A stretch of 64,000 bases of DNA from Anaerolineae bacterium (GTDB lineage: Bacteria; Chloroflexota; Anaerolineae; Aggregatilineales; Phototrophicaceae), in assembly GCA_020849765.1 (NCBI GenBank), contig JADLAY010000010.1:1-64000 (forward strand), given 5' to 3'. The position numbers and the translations under genes are program-made. The notes under the pieces were generated by a model. That model saw nothing but the letters and a program-made list of their open reading frames with translations. It did no database searches and was not told the origin of the DNA. Shown one piece after another: positions 55,772-63,649 of this stretch. The first letter of the stretch is position 1; every line of letters starts with the position of its first letter.

Positions 55772-56317
55772 CTAGTATCTCCTGCGGTAGACAAGCATGG
55801 CCGTGACGATGCCGGACGCGAACATACCGGCGATGAAGAGGAAGGCCGCAGGTGCGAGCAGCATCCCGCCGGAGATCGCCAGGCCGCTGGTGCAGCCCCC
55901 GGCGATGCCCGCTGCGTATTCGAGGATGATGGCGCCGACAAACGCGACGGCCCAGCGCTTCCACGTCTGCCGCCCGAAGATCTGTTTCCACTGCTCATCA
56001 CTGTTGGCGGCGTCTCTCTTGCCCCATTTCAGGGTGCCGCTGGTGGCCGCGCCGAGCATGCCACCAAAGAAGATGCCGACCAGCAGGATCACGCCCCAGC
56101 TGATTTCCGGCGGCATGATGAAGTTGAAGTACATGTTGTTGAACACGTCAGGCGCAATCGCTTTGCCGATGATCCCGACTACGTTCTCGAACGCGCCGGA
56201 GGCACCGAGCAGGCTATCGCTCAACCAGACCGCCATCACACCTACGATCCCAAGGAGAATGCCCGCTACGTAGGGCGACCATTCATCTCGGCGAATATAC
56301 GCAATTATGGAGCTCAT
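55772..56317 (-). CDS. YeeE/YedE-type sulfur transport protein, N-terminal-half-like
   Basis: 181 residues, four or five helices, with the conserved GIAGGCTSGLAISG motif (about 140-153) and the FFGGMLGAATSGTLK segment typical of YeeE/YedE proteins. In single-chain members both halves are in one protein of about 350 residues; here they are adjacent genes. It overlaps the trihaem cytochrome stop by 4 bp. Role: import or export of a reduced sulfur compound for the neighbouring molybdoenzyme. Confidence 0.85.
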   Translation of the reverse strand: MSSIIAYIRRDEWSPYVAGILLGIVGVMAVWLSDSLLGASGAFENVVGIIGKAIAPDVFNNMYFNFIMPPEISWGVILLVGIFFGGMLGAATSGTLKWGKRDAANSDEQWKQIFGRQTWKRWAVAFVGAIILEYAAGIAGGCTSGLAISGGMLLAPAAFLFIAGMFASGIVTAMLVYRRRY

Positions 56318-57201
56318 GATGCCGTGTCCTCCGGGTTTTCATCCGCGCCAAGCGAATTGATCAAGCCAACGACCGACTCCGTCTTTTTCGGGTTCTGCAC
56401 GAGCTTCTTCAGGGCGTTGCGCGTCTCGACTTTGAGGCGAGCGAGCGCCGGGAGCATCTCGACCACGTCTTCGGGATAGCTGGTGCCATCGACCTGGGCA
56501 ACCGTGCTGGCTGCCAGCCGCAGACGCACCTCGTTGAAGAGGATGAAGCCACCACCACCGACCACAATCAGGCCGATCAAGCCGACCAGGATGATGTTGC
56601 CGACGTTGACCGGGCGTTGGCCGAGCACGATTTCGTTGTAGCGCTGGGTGTAGTCGACCAGATTGGGATCGTCGACCGCCAGCTCGTTGTCTGCCGGGAC
56701 ATCGAAGGCGACCTGCACGGTGTCCGCTTCGCTTGGGGCGGGTTGTTGCGCCGTATCCGCTACCGGAGCAGACGGAGCAGATGGAGATGACGGTGCGGAC
56801 GAACCACCCGAAGATCCACCGCCCATGCCGTACTCGACGTTGAGAGTCGTCGCGTAGACCTTGGCGCGATCCTCGAGATCGCCCGGATGGCACTGCACGC
56901 ACGAGGCTTCCACGTCAGACAGCGGCGGCACCATGCCCGTATGAGCACCGGTTTCGTCGGTCGCCTGCGGATTGCCCGCGTGGCACATGTAGCAGAAATC
57001 GCCAAACGCGTGGGAAACATGCCAGCCTGTGCCGTCGTTGTTGACCGGGTCATTGCCCTGCACTTCGTGGCAGTTCTTACAGGAAGACGCTTGCGAGCCG
57101 CATTGAGCGTCGGCAGGTTGTGCCATCAAGAGCAGCAACCCGAAGCTCAACATAATCAGCCCGCTGGTTTGCAAAAAGAACACTAGTTTTCTGTGGCGCA
57201 T
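56314..57201 (-). CDS. Trihaem cytochrome c with membrane helix and cytoplasmic tail
   Basis: 295 residues: signal or anchor 1-33 (ending ADAQ), three haem sites (CKNCH, CYMCH, CVQCH), a Ser/Gly/Pro/Ala linker (about 125-165), one internal helix near 205-225, and a C-terminal region of about 75 residues without cysteine that would lie in the cytoplasm. ATG at 57201 has GAGGAGCAAGG before it. The C-terminal region (PEDVVEMLPALARLKVETRNALKKL) is not a domain I recognise. First structural gene after the ArsR gene in the sulfur operon. Confidence 0.8.
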   Translation of the reverse strand: MRHRKLVFFLQTSGLIMLSFGLLLLMAQPADAQCGSQASSCKNCHEVQGNDPVNNDGTGWHVSHAFGDFCYMCHAGNPQATDETGAHTGMVPPLSDVEASCVQCHPGDLEDRAKVYATTLNVEYGMGGGSSGGSSAPSSPSAPSAPVADTAQQPAPSEADTVQVAFDVPADNELAVDDPNLVDYTQRYNEIVLGQRPVNVGNIILVGLIGLIVVGGGGFILFNEVRLRLAASTVAQVDGTSYPEDVVEMLPALARLKVETRNALKKLVQNPKKTESVVGLINSLGADENPEDTAS

Positions 57202-57243
57202 ACCTTGCTCCTCGAAGAGACGTGCGGTGACGCTCACCGCAGC

Positions 57244-57579
57244 CTAAGAGTCAATGTCCTCGATCGAATCATCGCGATTTGCACTCAAATCGCGCTGTAG
57301 CCCTCTCAAAATGTCGAGCGCCTGGATCAAGCGCGGATCGGCTAGCTGGTACTGAACGACCGTCGCCTGACGCACAGCCGCAACCAGGCCGAGTTCGCGC
57401 AGAACTTTCAAATGGCGCGAGGCGGCCGAGTGCGTAAGGTTCAGTTCCTGCGCCAGCTCACCCACGTTACGCGGTTGTTCATCCAGAGCATAAAGAATCA
57501 GAATGCGGGTGGGATCGGTGAAGGCAGCGCATAACTCGGCATGCATCTGCGCGGTTTCGTGCATGAAGGCGGTCTGCAT
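57244..57579 (-). CDS. ArsR-family transcriptional regulator (sulfur operon)
   Basis: 111 residues. Winged helix with LCAAFTDPTRILILYALDEQPRNVGELAQELNLTHSAASRHLKVLRELGLV. Only one cysteine (about residue 17) is present, and the metal-binding ELCVCDL motif is absent, so it is not an arsenic-type metal sensor. The two-cysteine persulfide sensors (SqrR/BigR) are also not a close match. It heads the operon of sulfur and electron-transfer genes and is divergent from a second ArsR gene. A TATGCG-N6-CGCATA dyad lies 52 bp upstream. Confidence 0.9.
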   Translation of the reverse strand: MQTAFMHETAQMHAELCAAFTDPTRILILYALDEQPRNVGELAQELNLTHSAASRHLKVLRELGLVAAVRQATVVQYQLADPRLIQALDILRGLQRDLSANRDDSIEDIDS

Positions 57580-57630
57580 CGGTCGTTAACCCCTTCCTTC
57601 GATCAGCATGAACGGATGCCTTTGCTTCCT

Positions 57631-57648
57631 TATGCGAAAAAACGCATA
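57631..57648. promoter_or_regulatory. ArsR-type operator dyad
   Basis: TATGCG-AAAAAA-CGCATA, a perfect 6-bp dyad around an A6 spacer, between the two divergent ArsR genes and close to the minus-strand start. The length and AT spacer suit an ArsR dimer. Confidence 0.55.
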
Positions 57649-57860
57649 CACGAACACCTGATAGCGTAGCGCTCCATCAATGTGACCTGATAGTTGGTGG
57701 CGTCATGGTTCTTATGTGCAATTTGTCACAATTTGGCTGCGGCGCGCCGACCGACGGCTGGATATGACAAAAAGCACAAGGATGTGGGGCAGATGCTCAC
57801 TGTCTGCGCAGGATCACCTATTCGATAATGAGCATAAGCGAACAGGGGGAGTAGCAACGC

Positions 57861-58229
57861 ATGGATGAGAAGCTCGTCACCGAAATCTACCTGCTGCATG
57901 AGCAGGTTTGCAGCGCACTTGGAAACCCGCACCGGTTGCTGATCCTGTATGCGCTGCACGAGCAGCCCCGCTATGTGACCGACCTGGCCGAGGTGCTGGA
58001 CATCCCGCAGTCGTCGGTTTCGCGGCACTTGAAGGTTCTGCGCGATCGCGGCCTGGTCGTGACCCGGCGTGAAGGCCCGGCGGTCTACTATGCGCTCGGC
58101 GATACACGCGTGATTGACGCGCTCGAACTGCTGCGTGAGATGCTCTACGACCGCATCCACAAGCAGGTGCAAATTACGGATGGGCAGTACCGCGGGAAGC
58201 GCCGCGCCAGAGCCGCGGAAATGCCGTAG
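57861..58229 (+). CDS. ArsR-family transcriptional regulator (cytochrome/Rieske/FmdE operon)
   Basis: 122 residues. HTH segment YVTDLAEVLDIPQSSVSRHLKVLRDRGLV, then the wing VTRREGPAVYYALGD. Again a single Cys near residue 17 (HEQVCSALGNPHRLLILYAL), and a basic C-terminal tail (KRRARAA). GGGGGAG precedes the ATG. It shares the layout and much of the core with the divergent ArsR, so the two are likely paralogues that may cross-regulate through the common 280-bp gap. Confidence 0.9.
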   Translation: MDEKLVTEIYLLHEQVCSALGNPHRLLILYALHEQPRYVTDLAEVLDIPQSSVSRHLKVLRDRGLVVTRREGPAVYYALGDTRVIDALELLREMLYDRIHKQVQITDGQYRGKRRARAAEMP

Positions 58230-58285
58230 GCGCCCCTGCGTCGAACGCCGAACTTCAACGTCGATGTGAACAGCCGAATTGCCAG

Positions 58286-59566
58286 ATGATGTTTTCGTCC
58301 CTGAATTCCACGACTCGTATCAAGACAGTCGGCGTGCTGCTCGTCGCAGGGCTTGGGCTGGTGCTGATGGGCATCACGCTCCTGCACGCCATCCAGCAGC
58401 CGACCGTCATCACGATCAAGCCGACGCTGACCGGCGAAACCGAGCGCTGTTTGACCTGCCACAACGGCATCGAAGCGATCAGCGCTTCGCACACGATCGA
58501 GGACTTCGGCTGCGTCTCGTGTCACGGTGGCGACCGGCTCGCGCTGGACGCCGACAGCGCTCACACCGGTATGGTGCGCAACCCGACCGCGCTGGATACG
58601 GCCCAGCAATATTGCGGTGACTGCCATGGGGCGCAGGTATTGACGATCCAGCGCAGCATCATGACCACCTATGCGGGCGCCATCGCCTTGATCCGGCGTG
58701 CGTTTGGCTTGCAGGCGGATAGCACCGCCGCGTACGCCGTCGCGCCCATTGATCATTTGCAGGCTTTTGCTCCTACCGAGAGCGATGGGCAGGCCGTCCA
58801 TACGTTTGCCGAGAACTGCCTCATCTGTCACATCGACGGGGAAGGGCTGTCCGCCGACTACTTCTATCGCAGCACTGGCTGCGCGACCTGCCACGTCCTC
58901 TACGCGGACGATGGGCTATACGCGGGGAATGATCCGACGATTTCGCGGACGGAAGCGGGACATGCCCAGACGCATCAATTCACGACGGCGATCCCGTACA
59001 CGCAGTGTAATCACTGTCATAACCGCGGCAATTACGACCTGCGCACGATGACCTTCGTGCCGCGCGACGACATGCCCGCTGAGCTGCCGTCACCCGCCGA
59101 ACAACGCGTCCACGATTATTACCAGCCGATCAGCCAGTTCACGCGCTGTGAATGGGAACTGGATTGCATCGATTGTCACACCTCGCACGAGATCATGGGC
59201 GACGCGGTTATTTACAACGATCGCTCGGCGGCGCGTTACGTCGAATGCCAGACCTGCCATGGCACGCTCGATACGCTGCCGCTTGAGGGCATCGTGTCGT
59301 CGCCGGATGATGTCGCGATGACGCGCGCCAATCTCAATCCCCATGTCGACCTGTCTGTCGGGGATGCCATTCTCGTCACTGAGCGCGGCGAACCGCTGTA
59401 TAACATCCGCCGCATCGACGGTGAATGGGTGCTAACGGGCAAGGCGACCGGCGAAACCTACTCCGTCCCGATGGTGCAGGGATCGACCTGCCAGCAAGAC
59501 CCGAACGAGCAATCGAGCGCGGCCTGCCACGAGTGCCACACCTACGACCGGAGCACCAGCCCATGA
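58286..59566 (+). CDS. Nonahaem cytochrome c, N-terminally anchored
   Basis: 426 residues. A membrane helix at about 14-35 and no C-terminal helix. Nine haem sites: CLTCH, CVSCH, CGDCH, CLICH, CATCH, CNHCH, CIDCH, CQTCH and CHECH. A further Cys (in GSTCQQD) lies 11 residues before the last site. I do not recognise the family; the arrangement differs from the two c3-like nonahaem proteins. Its stop overlaps the Rieske gene start (ATGA). Together with Rieske and FmdE proteins it may form an exported or membrane redox unit regulated by the ArsR gene just upstream. Confidence 0.8.
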   Translation: MMFSSLNSTTRIKTVGVLLVAGLGLVLMGITLLHAIQQPTVITIKPTLTGETERCLTCHNGIEAISASHTIEDFGCVSCHGGDRLALDADSAHTGMVRNPTALDTAQQYCGDCHGAQVLTIQRSIMTTYAGAIALIRRAFGLQADSTAAYAVAPIDHLQAFAPTESDGQAVHTFAENCLICHIDGEGLSADYFYRSTGCATCHVLYADDGLYAGNDPTISRTEAGHAQTHQFTTAIPYTQCNHCHNRGNYDLRTMTFVPRDDMPAELPSPAEQRVHDYYQPISQFTRCEWELDCIDCHTSHEIMGDAVIYNDRSAARYVECQTCHGTLDTLPLEGIVSSPDDVAMTRANLNPHVDLSVGDAILVTERGEPLYNIRRIDGEWVLTGKATGETYSVPMVQGSTCQQDPNEQSSAACHECHTYDRSTSP

Positions 59567-59982
59567 ATCGCCGTGAGTTCTTGCAGCAGTTGACCGATCC
59601 GATTCGTGAGGAGATGAGCGCCCCCATCGACCCGGCGCTGATCGAGCTGCCGTACACCAGCGTGCCGACCGCCGGATCGCCACGGCAGTATCCGCGCGGC
59701 GCGCGTGTGCTGGTCGAAGATGTGCAGGCGTGGTTATGCCGCGATGATGGCGGTTTCTACGCCATCGACGCCCGCTGCCCGCATCTCGGCTGCCTCGTCC
59801 GTCCGACGCAGACGGGCTTCGTCTGCCCGTGCCATAAGAGCCGTTTTGACGCCGCGGGCGAACGCAAGTCCGGCAGTGCCCAGCGCGGCCTACGCAGCCT
59901 GTACGTCGATCTCGATGCAGACGGCCACCTCGTCATTTCCCGTGAGCGCACGGTCGATCCGCGTGAGCGTTTGATGGCTTGA
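59563..59982 (+). CDS. Rieske [2Fe-2S] protein
   Basis: 139 residues. Cluster motifs are CPHLGC (C-X-H) and CPCHKS (C-X2-H), the two Rieske boxes, with disulfide-type cysteines as in high-potential Rieske proteins. The N-terminus MNRREFLQQLTDPIREEMSAP has an Arg-Arg pair but no hydrophobic stretch, so it is probably not exported on its own. It overlaps the cytochrome gene by 4 bp and nearly touches FmdE. The isolated small Rieske probably passes electrons to or from the nonahaem cytochrome. Confidence 0.85.
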   Translation: MNRREFLQQLTDPIREEMSAPIDPALIELPYTSVPTAGSPRQYPRGARVLVEDVQAWLCRDDGGFYAIDARCPHLGCLVRPTQTGFVCPCHKSRFDAAGERKSGSAQRGLRSLYVDLDADGHLVISRERTVDPRERLMA

Positions 59983-59999
59983 CCAGACCGGAGCCTGCG

Positions 60000-60632
60000 A
60001 TGTCTGACCTCTCGACTTTCCTTGAACGCCTGGCGGGGCTGCATGACCATATTTGTCCGCGCCAGATCCTTGGGCTGCGTATGGGTATGGCCGCGGGCAA
60101 GCTGCTCAGCCTGGATCTACCTCAGCATGACAAGCGCCTGTTCACGTTCGTGGAAACCGATGGCTGTTTTGCCGATGGCGTGATGGTGGCAACCGGCTGT
60201 GCGCTGGGGCACCGGACGATGCGGCTGATCGACTACGGCAAGGTCGCGGCCACGGTCATCGACACCGAGACGAAACGCGCGATCCGAATCGCGCCGCACC
60301 CGCTGGCACGTACGCGCGCTGCGGATTACGCGCCCCAGGCGCAGAGTCGTTGGCATGCGCAGTTGGCCGCCTATCAAGTCATGCCCACCGACGAGTTGTT
60401 CCTGGCTCACGAGGTCACACTGACCCTGTCGCTCGAAGCGATCATCAGCCGGCCCGGCCAGCGTGTCCACTGCGCGCGCTGCGGCGAGGAGATCCTCAAC
60501 GCGCGCGAGATCATGGTCGACGGCCAGCCGCACTGCAAGAGCTGCGCCGAGCCAGGCTATTGGTCGGCGGGTGGGGCGCTCAGCCTGGGTACTGACGATC
60601 ATGCCGCGGCCAACCGTATCCAGTCAAGCTAA
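60000..60632 (+). CDS. FmdE-family protein
   Basis: 210 residues. The FmdE domain is recognisable in LAGLHDHICPRQILGLRMGMAAGKLL, FVETDGCFADGVMVATGCALGHRTMRLIDYGKVAAT and a C-terminal zinc ribbon (CARCGEEI...CKSC). In methanogens FmdE is associated with formylmethanofuran dehydrogenase; in bacteria it often sits beside molybdoenzymes or multihaem proteins, with unclear function. GGAG precedes the ATG at 60000. It is the last gene of the ArsR-cytochrome-Rieske operon. Confidence 0.85.
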   Translation: MSDLSTFLERLAGLHDHICPRQILGLRMGMAAGKLLSLDLPQHDKRLFTFVETDGCFADGVMVATGCALGHRTMRLIDYGKVAATVIDTETKRAIRIAPHPLARTRAADYAPQAQSRWHAQLAAYQVMPTDELFLAHEVTLTLSLEAIISRPGQRVHCARCGEEILNAREIMVDGQPHCKSCAEPGYWSAGGALSLGTDDHAAANRIQSS

Positions 60633-60660
60633 CTTACGCTCGTAACCTTTTCCACCCAAA

Positions 60661-60688
60661 TTGACAGACCATTAACAGATCGTATAAT
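60661..60688 (+). promoter_or_regulatory. Near-consensus sigma-70 promoter of the TPP-enzyme gene
   Basis: Perfect TTGACA (60661-60666), 16 bases, perfect TATAAT (60683-60688). Predicted start near 60695, 57 bases before the ATG at 60752. Confidence 0.8.
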
Positions 60689-60699
60689 CGTATACGATC
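60678..60699. promoter_or_regulatory. Perfect dyad operator over the -10 box, GntR-like
   Basis: GATCGTATA-ATCG-TATACGATC: 9-bp perfect arms around 4 bases, covering the -10 box and the start site. The inner ATCGTATACGAT resembles operators of GntR (FCD) repressors. No GntR gene is present in the window. Confidence 0.6.
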
Positions 60700-60751
60700 C
60701 TGGCAGGTCAGCCCGCCGCCCATGACCACATCCACATAACTGAGGCGTACA

Positions 60752-62350
60752 ATGCTCACTATTGCCCAAGTCCTGGCACGGCAGCTCTATGACGAAGGTG
60801 TGCGCACGGCGTTCGGCCTGCCCGGCGGTGAAATCGTCGAAGTCGTCGAAGCGCTGCGCCAGGTGGGCATCGATTTCGTCCTGGTCAGAAACGAGAGCAG
60901 CGCCGTCTACATGGCGGATGTTGCAGCGCGCTTGACCGGCAACATCGGAGTCGCGGTCACTACGTTGGGTCCGGGGGCCGCCAACGCCTATGCGGGTCTG
61001 GCGCACGCTTATCTGGATCGCTCACCCGTCCTGCTCATCACGGCCCAGACCGATCCGCAGCGTGTGGGCACACATACACATCAGGTGCTGGATCTGCAAG
61101 CATGTTTCCAGCCCGTGACCAAATTCACGGCGGAACTTGAGGTCGCATCCGCACAGGAAACCATCGACTACGCTTTGTCGCGGCTCAAAGCCGGGCGGCC
61201 TGGGCCCTCCCATCTCGGCCTGTGCAGCCGCGTGGCAAACAGCGCGATACCCATCGTCGATCGCAAGCGCCGGGCGCCACGAGATGCCGATCTGGCAGCG
61301 CATGCGACCGCCATTCAAGACATCCTCAACAGGAGTCTGCGTCCCGTGATCGTGGTCGGTCTTGGTCTGGAGCCGGAGCGGCCTTATCGCGAGGTTCAGG
61401 CTTTGGCAGAGGCATTGGGGGCGCCTGTCATCGACACGCCGAAGGCCAAGGGCGCGCTTCCAGCCAATCACCCGCTCCTCGCCGGGACGATTGGGCTGAC
61501 GACGACCGATCCCGCATATACGATTCTCGACCGCGCGGACTGCATCATCGCGGTCGGGTTTGATGTGGTCGAACTGGTCAAGCCCTGGTCGCAAGCTGCG
61601 CCGCTGATCTGGATTGCGCCGTGGGAGAACGCCGATCCACATCTTCCGGCTGCCCATGAGTACGTGGGCGACATCGGTGCGTTACTCCGCGTCCTGGCGG
61701 AAACAGTCAAGCCTCGTCACGATCTCGAATGGGGCATGTCGACGGTCATCGACCATCGGGATAGATTGGCCGCACAAGCGCAGCCGCATGCCGCCGCCGG
61801 GCATGTTTCGCCACAGGAAGCCCTGAAGGCCATTCGGAAGCACACGCCGGATGACATCATCATCACAACCGATGTGGGGTCACATAAGATCTTCACAGCG
61901 CTAAGCTGGCCAGCACAAACGCCCAATCGTTACTTCGTCTCTAATGGTCTGTCGGCGATGGGCTTTGGCGTCCCGGCGGCCATCGCTGCGGCCTACGTGA
62001 CTCGGCAGCCGGCCCTCTGCATCACGGGCGATGCCGGGTTGGGCATGGTGATCGGGGAGCTGTCGCTGGCGGTGGAATATGATTTGCCGGTCATCGTCGT
62101 CGTCATGAACGACAGCGCGCTCGATCTGATCCGCACCGCGCAGCAGCGGCGGAACCTGCCCGTTTACGGCACGACCTTCACCAACCCCAGCTACGCGTCG
62201 ATTGCTGACGCCTACGGGATGGCCTATCACCATGTCGAGAGCGTGGCAGCCTGCGAGGCGGCGATACAATCGGCGCTCCTGGAGCCGAAGCCATGCCTGA
62301 TTGACGTCCAGATCGATCCATCGGGCTATCCGACGGCGGTAAAGACATAA
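60752..62350 (+). CDS. Thiamine pyrophosphate-dependent enzyme, acetolactate synthase large-subunit-like
   Basis: 532 residues with the three-domain ALS/POX fold. Catalytic Glu in VRNESSAVYMADVAAR (about residue 50), central domain VIVVGLGLEPERP, and TPP/Mg motif GDAGLGMVIGELSLAVEYDLPVIVVVMND (GDAG to ND). True ALS would have a small subunit gene next to it, and none is present. Members of this family include sulfoacetaldehyde acetyltransferase, benzoylformate decarboxylase and acetolactate synthase paralogues; I cannot choose among them. Strong promoter with an operator upstream, so expression is probably inducible. Confidence 0.85.
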   Translation: MLTIAQVLARQLYDEGVRTAFGLPGGEIVEVVEALRQVGIDFVLVRNESSAVYMADVAARLTGNIGVAVTTLGPGAANAYAGLAHAYLDRSPVLLITAQTDPQRVGTHTHQVLDLQACFQPVTKFTAELEVASAQETIDYALSRLKAGRPGPSHLGLCSRVANSAIPIVDRKRRAPRDADLAAHATAIQDILNRSLRPVIVVGLGLEPERPYREVQALAEALGAPVIDTPKAKGALPANHPLLAGTIGLTTTDPAYTILDRADCIIAVGFDVVELVKPWSQAAPLIWIAPWENADPHLPAAHEYVGDIGALLRVLAETVKPRHDLEWGMSTVIDHRDRLAAQAQPHAAAGHVSPQEALKAIRKHTPDDIIITTDVGSHKIFTALSWPAQTPNRYFVSNGLSAMGFGVPAAIAAAYVTRQPALCITGDAGLGMVIGELSLAVEYDLPVIVVVMNDSALDLIRTAQQRRNLPVYGTTFTNPSYASIADAYGMAYHHVESVAACEAAIQSALLEPKPCLIDVQIDPSGYPTAVKT

Positions 62351-62502
62351 GCACCACGCACGTAAGTTGCACCCATCGTGGCAGAACCCTGCCGCCCGCC
62401 GAAACCGCTGGCCGATTGGACGTAACTCGACCCCCGTCGGCTGCCGATCGTGCTAGTATTGACGCCATCGTTATTCTCAGCGGCTGTAGCCCAGGAGGCT
62501 CA

Positions 62503-63558
62503 GTGGACGTACAACACTATGGAACGACGGCAGATGGACAGGCCATTGATGAGTACATTCTGACCAATGCCAATGGCGTCGAAGTGCGGATCATCACATA
62601 CGGTGGCATCATCACGTCGGTCAAGGTGCCAGACCGCGATGGGGTGATGGCAAACATCAACCTCGGCTTCAATAATCTCGCGGACTATGAGACGAAAAGC
62701 CCTTATTTCGGCTGCATTACGGGGCGCTATGCCAATCGCATTGCGAACGCCACTTTTATGCTTGACGGCACCCGATATACGCTTGCCGCCAATGATGGCG
62801 TGAATTCCCTTCATGGGGGTGCCGTCGGCTTTAATAAGCGCGTTTGGAAAGCAGAAGCGATCGAGGCCGAGGGGGAAGCTGGCGTTTCACTGCATTATCT
62901 CAGCCCGGACGGCGAGGAAGGCTATCCTGGCAACCTCGACGTGACTGTCGTCTACACCCTGACTGATGACAACGCCCTGCGTATTGATTACACGGCCACG
63001 ACCGATGCACCGACCGTCGTCAACCTGACGAATCACAGCTACTGGAATCTCGGCGGCGAGGGCTCAGGGACGATATATGATTACATCGTTTGGCTCAACG
63101 CCGATCGTTATACTCCTGTCGACGCCACACTGATCCCCACCGGGGAACTGGCGCCGGTCGAAGGGACGCCGTTCGACTTCCGCATACCCAAAGCGATTTA
63201 TCCGGGCCAGCGCTCCTCGTTCGAGCAAATCGTTCGCGCGCGAGGATACGATCACAACTTCGTGCTGAATCGCGATGACATGACGTCGATGATCCTTGCG
63301 GCACGGATTTACGACCCGGCATGTGGGCGCTTCCTCGAAGTCTGGACGGATCAGCCTGGACTCCAGTTCTATGCCGGGAATTTCCTCAATGGCACGCTGG
63401 TTGGGGCCAGTGGGCGTCTCTACCGGCAGAGTGATGCGTTTGCGGTCGAAACGCAGCACTACCCGGACTCGCTGAATCAGCCCAACTTCCCTTCCACAGT
63501 GCTGAGGCCGGGAGAAACTTACCAGACCAGCACAATCTACAAGTTCGGGGCCGCCTAA
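62503..63558 (+). CDS. galM: Aldose 1-epimerase (galactose mutarotase)
   Basis: 351 residues from a GTG at 62503, which has AGGAGG just before it; the longer open frame to 62416 has no family similarity. GalM-type landmarks are GCITGRYANRIANATF (Arg and Asn), LHGGAVGFNKRVW (His), LTNHSYWNLGGEG (catalytic His), the GYDHNFVLN segment and EVWTDQPGLQFYAGNFLNG. It interconverts alpha and beta anomers of aldoses. It lies 152 bases after the TPP enzyme gene; the gap has no clear promoter. Confidence 0.9.
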   Translation: MDVQHYGTTADGQAIDEYILTNANGVEVRIITYGGIITSVKVPDRDGVMANINLGFNNLADYETKSPYFGCITGRYANRIANATFMLDGTRYTLAANDGVNSLHGGAVGFNKRVWKAEAIEAEGEAGVSLHYLSPDGEEGYPGNLDVTVVYTLTDDNALRIDYTATTDAPTVVNLTNHSYWNLGGEGSGTIYDYIVWLNADRYTPVDATLIPTGELAPVEGTPFDFRIPKAIYPGQRSSFEQIVRARGYDHNFVLNRDDMTSMILAARIYDPACGRFLEVWTDQPGLQFYAGNFLNGTLVGASGRLYRQSDAFAVETQHYPDSLNQPNFPSTVLRPGETYQTSTIYKFGAA

Positions 63559-63571
63559 CCGAGAGACACCG

Positions 63572-63597
63572 AGTGGGGGCAGACACCTGCCCCCACT
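63572..63597. terminator. Bidirectional terminator
   Basis: Perfect 11-bp stem AGTGGGGGCAG (63572-63582)/CTGCCCCCACT (63587-63597), 4-nt loop, between convergent genes. Confidence 0.85.
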
Positions 63598-63649
63598 GTC
63601 ACTATCGATCTCTTGTGAGCAATCGCCACGCACCACCGCTTTCGACTCA

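Noticed and set aside
55770..55991. N-terminal extension of the YeeE-type gene
   Set aside because: The added residues are Arg/His-rich, lie wholly inside the neighbouring YeeE gene, and a good AGGAGA-ATG start exists at 55769.
57580..57860. tRNA or small RNA gene in the ArsR gap
   Set aside because: No cloverleaf or terminator hairpin found; the gap is explained by two divergent promoters.
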